Assembly: GCA_043789035.1 (NCBI GenBank)
Contig: JAYWIG010000348.1
Coordinates: forward strand, 1 to 6,027
Origin: JAYWIG01 sp043789035
GTDB lineage: Bacteria; Pseudomonadota; Gammaproteobacteria; Burkholderiales; Burkholderiaceae_E
Length of the DNA stretch: 6,027 nucleotides
Reading direction: 5' to 3'
The translations under genes were made by a program, and so were the position numbers. Shown here in pieces: positions 1 through 5,609 of this stretch (the stretch's first letter is position 1; every line of letters starts with the position of its first letter). Below the pieces are notes generated by a model. That model did no database searches. It had not been told where the DNA came from and saw only the letters and a program-made list of their open reading frames with translations.

Positions 1-52
1 TGTTGAATTCCACTTAAAACTGACCCCCAATTACCACCTAAAATTGACCCCT
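1..52. repeat. Left (istB-side) IS terminal repeats, two copies
   Basis: The outer inverted repeat is 1-27. Within this end a 19-bp motif occurs twice in direct orientation, at 10-28 (CCACTTAAAACTGACCCCC) and 34-52 (CCACCTAAAATTGACCCCT), 24 bp apart. IS21 elements typically carry such multiple terminal repeats as transposase-binding sites. A T-run at 52-58 separates the second copy from the istB stop codon. Confidence 0.9.
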
Positions 53-59
53 TTTTTTG

Positions 60-926
60 CTAGTTAGAGCCTTGCATTTTGGCTGTGGGTAAGTCTACCT
101 GAGATGCTTCTATTTGTGGGTCGGTTACTTCACTTTCTGTTGTTGATTTAAGTTTAGGTTTCGGTTTGATGGTGATGACCGGTGTTGTCTTTACTTTTGC
201 ACTTGAATGCTTGAAGCGCCAACTTTGATTACCGGTTTCTACGATGTGGCAATGATGGGTGAGACGATCAAGCAACGCTGTTGTCATCTTTGCATCACCA
301 AATACTTGCCCCCATTCACCGAAGCCGAGGTTGGTAGTGATGACCACGCTGGTTTTTTCATACAGCTTCGACAGCATGTGGAAGAGCAGCGCACCACCGG
401 CTTGGCTAAAGGGTAAGTAGCCCAACTCATCTAGGATGATCAAATCCATGTACATAAGCCTTAATGCGAGATGGCCAGCTTTGCCTTGCGATTTCTCAAG
501 CTCCAGCGCATTAACCAGTTCAATGGTTGAGAAGAACCGTACTCGCTTGCCATGCTTCTGTATTGCCTCCACACCGATGGCGGTTGCGAGGTGTGTCTTA
601 CCGGTGCCAGGGCCACCAATGAGCACGGCATTATGTTTATCGGTAATAAACTGCGTACTGTAAAGCCTTCGAACTAATGATTCATCAACACTCGACTCTT
701 CAAACACAAAGCCGGCCAAGTCGCGATGTGCTGCAAACCTGGCAGCGCCCATTTGATAGGCTGTTGATCGAACGACTCTATCGGCGGCTTCGCTTTGAAT
801 CAGCTCTTTCATAAAGGTGTCGGGTGTGAACTCGGAATGCCGTGCAAGCGCGGCAACTTCTGGGTAGTTGGCCGCCATGCCGTGAAGCTTTAGTTCTTTT
901 AGTGAGGCAATAATTTGCATGCTCAT
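60..926 (-). CDS. istB: IS21-family helper ATPase IstB
   Basis: IstB is a DnaA/DnaC-like AAA+ ATPase that works with the IstA transposase in target selection and transposition. Walker A GGPGTGKT is at residues 104-111. Walker B LIILDELGY is at 162-170, with acidic D166 and E167. A sensor-like TTN follows at 197-199, then the typical IstB tail FGEW...LLDRLTHHCHIVE. The N-terminal stretch with LKLHGMA matches the usual IstB start. The gene begins 4 nt inside the end of istA (ATGA, 923-926), implying translational coupling. At 288 residues it exceeds the usual ~250. The extra sequence is a K/P/T/S-rich, probably disordered tail from about residue 241, reaching almost to the left terminal repeats. 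No motif appears disrupted. Confidence 0.96.
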   Translation of the reverse strand: MSMQIIASLKELKLHGMAANYPEVAALARHSEFTPDTFMKELIQSEAADRVVRSTAYQMGAARFAAHRDLAGFVFEESSVDESLVRRLYSTQFITDKHNAVLIGGPGTGKTHLATAIGVEAIQKHGKRVRFFSTIELVNALELEKSQGKAGHLALRLMYMDLIILDELGYLPFSQAGGALLFHMLSKLYEKTSVVITTNLGFGEWGQVFGDAKMTTALLDRLTHHCHIVETGNQSWRFKHSSAKVKTTPVITIKPKPKLKSTTESEVTDPQIEASQVDLPTAKMQGSN

Positions 927-2485
927 AATGATTCTTTCGTAAAGTTTGTGCCTGTCCGTAAATCGTCATAGCGACTGACGTTGGCCAATGGTGGTTCTTG
1001 TAACTGCAACTGCAGTGCAGTGGAATGAAGCAAGGCTGCCGCAACATCCTCGAATAAGGTGGCCGGGTCGATTTCGGCACTCTTCAATCTGGCTAAGATA
1101 TTGAGAACGTGTTCGCCGCTGGGTTTACCACTTTCCAGTGCTAACTCAGCCGAGACAAGCACGGCATCTAAACCGTGGATGGGGACTGCCGCCAATAGTT
1201 GTGCCATCACCCGATCTCCGCCCTCGTGGCGCAATAAAATCGCCTGCAGTTGTCGAAGTGGTTCTGGCATAAATTCGAACGGTGCCCCATTTCTTAAGCC
1301 ACCGGGTTTGCGCTCCACTAAGCTGATGTAATGCTGCCAGTTATAAAACGTCTGCGACCGATCAAAGCACCGGGGATGTTCTGCAATAAATCCGCTGTCG
1401 GCCACCATCGCAATTCGGTCGTGATACACCCGAACGCTTAACGCACTGTTGGCAAACTCTGTGGGTACGCTATAGCGGTTGCGTTCTACGTGTACTAGGC
1501 TCGTGCTCGACACCCTTGCCATGAGTTCGACATAGCCATCAAAGGTCCGAGGCATCGGCATGAGTTTGGTTTGCTCATCCTGCAATGCATCAATGATTTT
1601 TAGCGCTGGGTATTCCGGGTGATTGAGTTCAGCCCATGCTTTACGGCACTCAATGGCGAGCCATTCGTTGAGTTCGGCCCAGCTCGCCCAGCGTCGATCT
1701 TTAATGCGGAACCAAATGCTTGAGCGTCTATCCTGCACGTTCTTCTCAACAATTCCTTTCTCCCAACCACTAGCCCGGTTGCAGAATTCTGGGTCGAACA
1801 AGTAGTGGCCCGTCATGGCTTCGAATCGACTATTTACTTTGCGCTTTTTACCTGCCAACACTTGATCGACTGCCGTCTTCATATTGTCGTAAATACCGCG
1901 CTGCGTGATGCCGCCAAACGCCGTAAAAGCGCGAGCATGGGCATCGAACAACATCTCGTGGCCTTGCGATGGATAAGCCGTCAACCAGAATGCACGACTG
2001 GCGCAAAGCTTCGTATGGGCCAATTCAACGCGCCTACGCAAACCGCCAATAAAGGTGTACTCCGTACTCCAATCAAATTGGAAGGCGTCGCCATATTTAA
2101 ACGTTAGCGGAATGAATGCGCCTTTTGCAACCGCTAACCCTTCAGCAGCCTTCCAGCGCCGAATAAACTCACAAACTCGTGTGTAGCTGCCGGTATAACC
2201 CATGGCTTGCAAATCATGATGCATTCGCCAACGAGTTCTACGTTCACGTTTACCTCGGCCGGAATCGGCCTTTAACCACAGCTTTAGTGTGTCAGCATAC
2301 GGATCAATCTTCTTGATCGGCTCGCGTCGGGTGAAGGTCGGTACCACCATCTCTGGTTCGCGTAGCCACCCTCGAACCGTATTACGGGCTAAGCCCGTTC
2401 TGCGACAAATCTCTTTTATCGTCAGCTTGTCTCGATGAAACAAGCGCCTTATCTTGGCTAATGTGCCCACTGAAATCACTCCCAT
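923..2485 (-). CDS. istA: IS21-family transposase IstA
   Basis: IstA is a DDE transposase (RNase H-like integrase core) that cuts and joins the element's ends. An N-terminal helix-turn-helix lies at about residues 21-42 (TIKEICRRTGLARNTVRGWL). The catalytic core shows D138 in FQFDWS, D200 in GIYDNMKTAV and probably E247 in KGIVEKNVQ. Length, 520 residues, is normal for the family, and the frame is intact. The ATG at 2485 has AGGGG only 2 nt upstream, which is too close. A GTG two codons later (2479) has better spacing (8 nt) and may be the real start. The leader contains a strong inverted repeat (2490-2514). The stop overlaps the istB start. Confidence 0.96.
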   Translation of the reverse strand: MGVISVGTLAKIRRLFHRDKLTIKEICRRTGLARNTVRGWLREPEMVVPTFTRREPIKKIDPYADTLKLWLKADSGRGKRERRTRWRMHHDLQAMGYTGSYTRVCEFIRRWKAAEGLAVAKGAFIPLTFKYGDAFQFDWSTEYTFIGGLRRRVELAHTKLCASRAFWLTAYPSQGHEMLFDAHARAFTAFGGITQRGIYDNMKTAVDQVLAGKKRKVNSRFEAMTGHYLFDPEFCNRASGWEKGIVEKNVQDRRSSIWFRIKDRRWASWAELNEWLAIECRKAWAELNHPEYPALKIIDALQDEQTKLMPMPRTFDGYVELMARVSSTSLVHVERNRYSVPTEFANSALSVRVYHDRIAMVADSGFIAEHPRCFDRSQTFYNWQHYISLVERKPGGLRNGAPFEFMPEPLRQLQAILLRHEGGDRVMAQLLAAVPIHGLDAVLVSAELALESGKPSGEHVLNILARLKSAEIDPATLFEDVAAALLHSTALQLQLQEPPLANVSRYDDLRTGTNFTKESL

Positions 2486-2489
2486 TTCC

Positions 2490-2514
2490 CCTGTGCATAA
2501 CTATTACGCACAGG
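2490..2514 (-). promoter_or_regulatory. Inverted repeat over the istA leader/RBS
   Basis: Arms 2490-2500 (CCTGTGCATAA) and 2504-2514 (TTACGCACAGG) are separated by CTA. Ten of 11 pairs are Watson-Crick, and the eleventh is a G-U wobble in minus-strand RNA. The RNA would form an 11-bp stem with a 3-nt loop, and the AGG of the AGGGG ribosome-binding element just before istA falls in the stem. This suggests control of transposase translation. As DNA it could equally be an operator. Confidence 0.55.
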
Positions 2515-2524
2515 CGTTGTAACA

Positions 2525-2586
2525 GGGGGTCAGTTTTAAACGGTAAAATTTGGCCTCAAGGGGTCAATTTTGAGTGGGATTCAACA
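2525..2586. repeat. Right (istA-side) IS terminal repeats, two copies
   Basis: Read on the minus strand, the end begins TGTTGAATCCCACTC at 2586. The motif found at the left end recurs inverted at 2559-2577 and, more diverged, at 2525-2543 (the ACTGACCCCC half is kept). The two copies are 34 bp apart, against 24 bp at the left end. The outer repeat is 2560-2586. The last bases, TGTTGA on the minus strand, supply the final Cys codon and stop of the interrupted methyltransferase. Confidence 0.9.
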
Positions 2587-3504
2587 ACTAACCAAACCAA
2601 TGTGTTCGATTTCCGTGTTCCGTAGCAGAAATGTTCGGAGTTGACCAAAGTTCTGACCCGATAAAAAGCTCGTCGGAGTGACAAGTGCGACGTAACCTCC
2701 CTCTCGTATGAGCCGGACGCACAAGCCGATGAATAGTCCATATAGGTTTGGTTGCGCCTCGATGACGTCTTCATACAAGAACCTTATCGGTTCAAGTTCT
2801 TGTGCAGAAACCTTTCGATAGGGAGGATTGCAAACAACGACATCAATCGTCCCGAGCATTGAAGTTAAGTCGATCAACGAATCGGCCACGTGGACTTTGA
2901 AATCAGGGACACGACCAGTCTCACTAATTTCGAAATACAGAGTCATGCAAAGAAAATGTTTAGACAACTCGCAAAGGTTGTTATCCAGATCGGTGCCAAA
3001 TAAATGCGCTTCAAAATGGTCGAGGACCTGTTTTGCGCAAAGACCCTTGCTACATAGCGAGGCTCTCATTCGTTGCGCAATGGGTACGAGAAAGGCTGCT
3101 CCTCCACACGCAGGGTCGAAAAACGTGTTGTCTGCGAAATCAACCCCACGGTCGGCCAAGTCGCGCAATAGGCCCTCGGTCAGCGACACGGGTGTAAAAA
3201 ACATCGCCAATTTCTTTCGATAGTCAGCCTCTTCTAGCATCGCATAGGCAGAACTCAGCCAATAGGCAGCTTCGAGAAAACTTAGTTCACGGAGACTTGC
3301 GACCAACTCACGCAAGCGCTGCTCTGCGGATAAAGCATGTGATTGAGGCAGCTTTGCAGGATCAAGCGCTGGGTAGTCGAGTTCACACCAAAGGGCAAGC
3401 GCCGTACCAACAACAGTCGCCGCGTCGTAACCCTTGGCCTTCGCCAGCACACCCAATCTGCGAATTTGGCTTGTTATCCGCCGCTTGGACGAAAGAGCAT
3501 TCAA
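2581..3504 (-). CDS. Gamma-class N6-adenine DNA methyltransferase, 3' end cut off by the IS
   Basis: This is the N-terminal 307 residues of an Eco57I/PaeR7I-like DNA adenine methyltransferase, which transfers methyl from AdoMet to adenine N6. Motifs follow the gamma-class order: X at 102-105 (FFTP), I at 130-139 (DPACGGAAFL), II near FGTDLD 169-174, III near ADSL 207-210, and catalytic IV DVVVCNPPY at 221-229. A VALVTPTSFLSG segment follows at 272-282. Relatives usually have about 500 or more residues. Here the reading frame runs into the IS end after GLVS, which adds Cys and TGA, so the target-recognition region is lost and site-specific activity is unlikely. The start is TTG at 3504 with GGAG 7 nt upstream. 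No ATG is available before an in-frame stop upstream. The start overlaps a 20-codon ORF stop, so the N-terminus may also be frameshifted. The missing 3' part, and any restriction gene, would lie beyond base 1. Confidence 0.9.
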   Translation of the reverse strand: MNALSSKRRITSQIRRLGVLAKAKGYDAATVVGTALALWCELDYPALDPAKLPQSHALSAEQRLRELVASLRELSFLEAAYWLSSAYAMLEEADYRKKLAMFFTPVSLTEGLLRDLADRGVDFADNTFFDPACGGAAFLVPIAQRMRASLCSKGLCAKQVLDHFEAHLFGTDLDNNLCELSKHFLCMTLYFEISETGRVPDFKVHVADSLIDLTSMLGTIDVVVCNPPYRKVSAQELEPIRFLYEDVIEAQPNLYGLFIGLCVRLIREGGYVALVTPTSFLSGQNFGQLRTFLLRNTEIEHIGLVSC

Positions 3505-3563
3505 AACGTCGCTCCAACGGATTCCAGTTGCAATTTATATACGGGCGTTGAGGGGTTACTCAT
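3501..3563 (-). CDS. Possible 20-codon leader ORF coupled to the methyltransferase (or its frameshifted N-terminus)
   Basis: ATG at 3563 opens a 20-codon ORF beginning MSNPSTPVYK and ending SVGATF, preceded by AGGAAG 8 nt upstream. Its TGA (3503-3501) overlaps the methyltransferase TTG (3504-3502) as TTGA, a typical translational-coupling arrangement. It starts 30 bp after the RHH gene stop. Alternatively, one extra T in the TTTT run at the junction would fuse it in frame to the methyltransferase, as ...GATFLNALSSKRR, making it the true N-terminus. The sequence alone does not decide between a leader peptide, a lost N-terminus, or chance. Confidence 0.35.
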   Translation of the reverse strand: MSNPSTPVYKLQLESVGATF

Positions 3564-3593
3564 CCAATTTTCTTCCTACTGCTTCGGGCGCTT

Positions 3594-3776
3594 TTAGGCG
3601 TTCACCACGGTTGAGTTTCTTTGGTCACCTATACGGTGTAAGCGGCAATAATCAAATAGCAGCTTTTCCAGCACGTAGGTTTGGGACGATTGCTCTAGTT
3701 CTGAAGCTTTCTCTAGGCATTGTTTACTCTGCGTGGAAACTCTGAAACTGACCGAAACCTTCTTCGCTGGATGCAT
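3594..3776 (-). CDS. Small ribbon-helix-helix (RHH) DNA-binding protein
   Basis: This 60-residue protein has the pattern of an Arc/MetJ-type ribbon-helix-helix dimer. A beta strand KKVSVSFRVS lies at 5-14 with alternating residues that would contact DNA. It is followed by helix A (about 15-28, TQSKQCLEKASELE), a short turn, and helix B (about 31-44, SQTYVLEKLLFDYC). Such proteins are usually autorepressors, antitoxins or plasmid regulators. I chose ATG 3776 because GGAAAGGAG stands 6 nt before it. The same frame stays open upstream, to an ATG at 3845 (83 residues, adding VTIRINGKEF) and a TTG at 3878, neither with a visible ribosome-binding site. The longer form is a real alternative. It precedes the methyltransferase on the same strand and may regulate it. 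No toxin partner is evident. Confidence 0.65.
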   Translation of the reverse strand: MHPAKKVSVSFRVSTQSKQCLEKASELEQSSQTYVLEKLLFDYCRLHRIGDQRNSTVVNA

Positions 3777-3842
3777 CACAAACTCCTTTCCATTTATTCG
3801 TATAGTAACTTGCGACTCGGCGCCGATGTCCCTAGGGTTCGA

Positions 3843-3864
3843 CATTGGCTGGTACCGGCCAATG
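3843..3864. promoter_or_regulatory. 22-bp near-perfect palindrome, candidate operator
   Basis: Half-sites CATTGGCTGGT (3843-3853) and ACCGGCCAATG (3854-3864) are inverted copies with 10 of 11 pairs matching and no spacer. A zero-spacer palindrome fits binding by a symmetric dimer better than an RNA hairpin or terminator. It lies 67 bp upstream of the preferred RHH start and overlaps the alternative ATG at 3845. A weak -10-like TACTAT (3807-3802, minus) lies between it and the gene. Shorter 8-bp palindromes sit at 3818-3825 (CGGCGCCG) and 3830-3837 (CCCTAGGG). Autoregulation by the RHH protein is inference. Confidence 0.45.
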
Positions 3865-3952
3865 CTATGTGCGCGCAAGAGAAATCACGCCGAATCGGTT
3901 CGTCAAGCGAATCGCACAGTACGCAGCGCGGCGATTCAACAGCATGAATAAA

Positions 3953-4510
3953 CTATTTAGCGATCCTCGCTTTTACCTTTGCCTCAATCAACGCAAGTAA
4001 TTCCTCTTGCGTCACTTCAAATTTTTCAAGTGCTTTCATTGCTTTAGCCGTCGCTTTTTGTAAAGCTAATTCAGCTGCTTTGTTTTTTTGTTTTAAACCG
4101 GTGGCCATCAAGTTCACGGCTGGCTGAGTTCTCCACATAGCAAATATATCTATTGCGCTCGGGTTACATAATGATTGAATCATCGTGTGGCTAGCTGACT
4201 CCCAATCGCACTGCGCTACCATTGACCCGATGTGTATTTTGTTGTCTAAATAGCTGACTACAACAGGGTCGCTAGCAAGTGGGACTAGCGTTAACGCTTT
4301 CACAATGTTGCTACTAAATTGTGCTTTGCCCTTCCAGTCGCCGGTTGCACGCATAACGCTAACGATGTCATCGTACTCAATACTCAAAAAACCATCGTTA
4401 AACGCCAGCATAGCCGTCTTTGGCTTTGTATGCTTGCGAACTAATTTGCCAACCTTAAACAATTCCATTGCAACGTTAAATTCTTTTAAGTCGACGATTA
4501 GCTTATTCAT
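3953..4510 (-). CDS. Hypothetical protein, possibly sliding-clamp-like N-terminal fold
   Basis: I do not recognise this gene as a named family. The 185-residue form begins MNKLIVDLKEFNVAMELFK. The N-terminal two thirds alternate short strands with one helix per repeat: AMLAFNDGFLSIEYDD at about 33-48, GDWKGKAQF with a following helix at 57-76, then DPVVVSYLDNKIHIGS at 81-96. This cadence resembles one domain of the DNA polymerase III beta clamp (inference from pattern only). The C-terminal about 50 residues are Lys/Ala/Glu-rich and probably helical. There is no signal peptide, membrane segment or enzyme motif. The start is uncertain: the frame is open to a TTG at 4585 (210 residues), and GTG 4564 has GGAG 9 nt upstream, while ATG 4510 has only a weak ribosome-binding site but a natural-looking N-terminus. 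It lies upstream of the RHH and methyltransferase genes on the same strand, separated from RHH by 176 bp. Confidence 0.7.
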   Translation of the reverse strand: MNKLIVDLKEFNVAMELFKVGKLVRKHTKPKTAMLAFNDGFLSIEYDDIVSVMRATGDWKGKAQFSSNIVKALTLVPLASDPVVVSYLDNKIHIGSMVAQCDWESASHTMIQSLCNPSAIDIFAMWRTQPAVNLMATGLKQKNKAAELALQKATAKAMKALEKFEVTQEELLALIEAKVKARIAK

Positions 4511-4585
4511 TTCAATGTTCAAAATTTTTGGTTTGCATGCCTCTGAATCTAACACAGAAGTCACTGCAATCAACTCCACAAACAA

Positions 4586-4783
4586 GGCGCGAAAACTAAG
4601 TTTAACTCTAATTTACGGCTGCCTGCGAAGGTGGTGCGGAGACCGTAAAAGATGAGCTAGCATTACGCCAGTACTGCTAAAAAAACTTCAAGGCTTTTGC
4701 CATAAGAGTGCAGTTGTATCCGGTAGCTGCTTACCTTGTATTACGTGGCTATTTATATAAAAAAATAAATATAGTTAATTGCA
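4586..4783. other. Divergent intergenic region, probable promoters
   Basis: This spacer separates a minus-strand and a plus-strand gene, so promoters in both directions are expected. The last 33 bp (4751-4783) are almost wholly A/T and contain TATATAAA (4754-4761) and TATAGT (4770-4775). TATAGT would start transcription close to the plus-strand ATG, which has no visible ribosome-binding site. A weak inverted repeat (TTTACGG 4612-4618 and CCGTAAA 4643-4649, 24-nt loop) is present. I see no convincing RNA gene or recombination site here. Confidence 0.3.
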
Positions 4784-5566
4784 ATGAATAGTCGATATAT
4801 TTACGATGAAAAAACAAGCAGCCTATACGCACCAGACGGTACATTTCTGAAGGAAGTCTACTGCCCTAAAGCGATGCAGTGGAACCAGCTCATCACAGTC
4901 GCAGGCGAGGCCAGATGGAGAGACTGCAGTGTTTGCGATCAAAAGGTCATCAACCTTGATGAGGCTGACGTTACCTCGGTGATTGATACTTGTAAAACCG
5001 AGTGGGATAAAACTTGTATCCATGCCTCAGCGACTTCAGATAAAGTGATCTTTCTAAAAGACCGACTTGCGCTTCAAAACACTCGCGAAACAAGGCCTCT
5101 TTCCGAGGGCCTGGAAGTCATAAAAACATCGCGATCGCTTGCTGACATTAATCGTGCCGTTGGCATGGGCTATTGGCCGGATGTGCGAGTGATCGAATAC
5201 GATACAGACAATCTCTCTTCAAAGTTGGCTATCGTTCAACAAAGCGAATCGGGGCATGTTGATTTGGTGAATGACGCCCGGCTAAGATATCCAAGAACGG
5301 ATTCTGAAGGGCAAGAATGGACAATGGTGATTCCGTTTCAAACTTATTATCAGTACCACCAGAGAACACCAATCGCCGCCTATTTGATACCTAAAGGCAT
5401 GAAAGACGGAACACCCGTACTGGTCGAAGACCCGATTGAAGATTTGGTTGGCTTGCGCTGGAACCAAGGTGTTTCGCTAAGAGCTACCGACGTAAAGGGG
5501 CGCATTGAAGGGCGCAAGGTGGTTATAGAAACGCACAACGTTCCCGTCTCATATGTTATTGGTTGA
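4784..5566 (+). CDS. Hypothetical protein with Cys-rich N-terminal module
   Basis: This is an unrecognised 260-residue protein, probably cytoplasmic, with no signal peptide or membrane segment. The N-terminal 80 residues hold all five cysteines: C27 (in YCPKAMQWNQL), C48 and C51 (RDCSVCDQKVINL), C70 and C78. The layout W...G-x-R-C-x2-C-x-V-L recalls small modules in other bacteria, where a leading Cys and a CxxC precede a Val/Leu-rich strand. Metal binding is therefore plausible but unproven. The rest is a mixed alpha/beta region ending in a Trp-containing segment (VEDPIEDLVGLRWNQG, 214-229) and a strand-rich C-terminus. ATG 4784 is preferred because an in-frame TAG lies 10 nt upstream (4772-4774). 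No Shine-Dalgarno sequence is visible and the leader is A/T-rich. It diverges from the clamp-like gene and converges on the NUDIX gene 43 bp downstream. Confidence 0.75.
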   Translation: MNSRYIYDEKTSSLYAPDGTFLKEVYCPKAMQWNQLITVAGEARWRDCSVCDQKVINLDEADVTSVIDTCKTEWDKTCIHASATSDKVIFLKDRLALQNTRETRPLSEGLEVIKTSRSLADINRAVGMGYWPDVRVIEYDTDNLSSKLAIVQQSESGHVDLVNDARLRYPRTDSEGQEWTMVIPFQTYYQYHQRTPIAAYLIPKGMKDGTPVLVEDPIEDLVGLRWNQGVSLRATDVKGRIEGRKVVIETHNVPVSYVIG

Positions 5567-5609
5567 GCATATACAAACTTGAGCAAAAGTAGCTAAAAAA
5601 GCTCTGGTT

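Larger units (their letters stand above)
1..2586 (-). mobile_element. Complete IS21-family insertion sequence (istA-istB)
   Basis: A 2586-bp element carries the two IS21 hallmark genes, istA then istB, on the minus strand. It is bounded by inverted ends that begin TGTTGAAT and carry repeated inner motifs. The outer 27 bases of the two ends match at 24 positions, and the tips read TG...CA as in IS21 elements. The right end lies inside a DNA methyltransferase gene. Both genes have intact frames and catalytic motifs, so the element could be active. The left end is base 1 of the window, so the target-site duplication (usually 4-8 bp in this family) cannot be tested; its right copy would begin ACTAACC at 2587. 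I cannot assign a named IS without a database search. Confidence 0.95.

Noticed and set aside
1805..2107. 100-codon plus-strand ORF inside istA
   Set aside because: It is antisense to a strongly conserved transposase core and shows no recognisable protein features.
2828..3223. 131-codon plus-strand ORF opposite the methyltransferase
   Set aside because: It is the complement of conserved methyltransferase motifs, with no family resemblance or clear ribosome-binding site.
3594..3776. RHH gene as the antitoxin of a toxin-antitoxin pair
   Set aside because: The following co-directional gene is a methyltransferase and no small toxin-like ORF lies on either side.
4612..4649. TTTACGG/CCGTAAA inverted repeat as an integron attC site or terminator
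   Set aside because: The loop is long and unpaired, no R/L core boxes (AAC...GTT) are recognisable, and no T-tract follows.
3505..4783. Gene-cassette (integron) array, suggested by small unknown genes
   Set aside because: The genes face both directions and no attC-like repeats separate them.
5581..5604. GAGC...GCTC with an inner AGCT-A5-AGCT repeat between the convergent genes, as a bidirectional terminator
   Set aside because: The inner stem is only 4 bp, weak, and not followed by a proper T-run on either strand.
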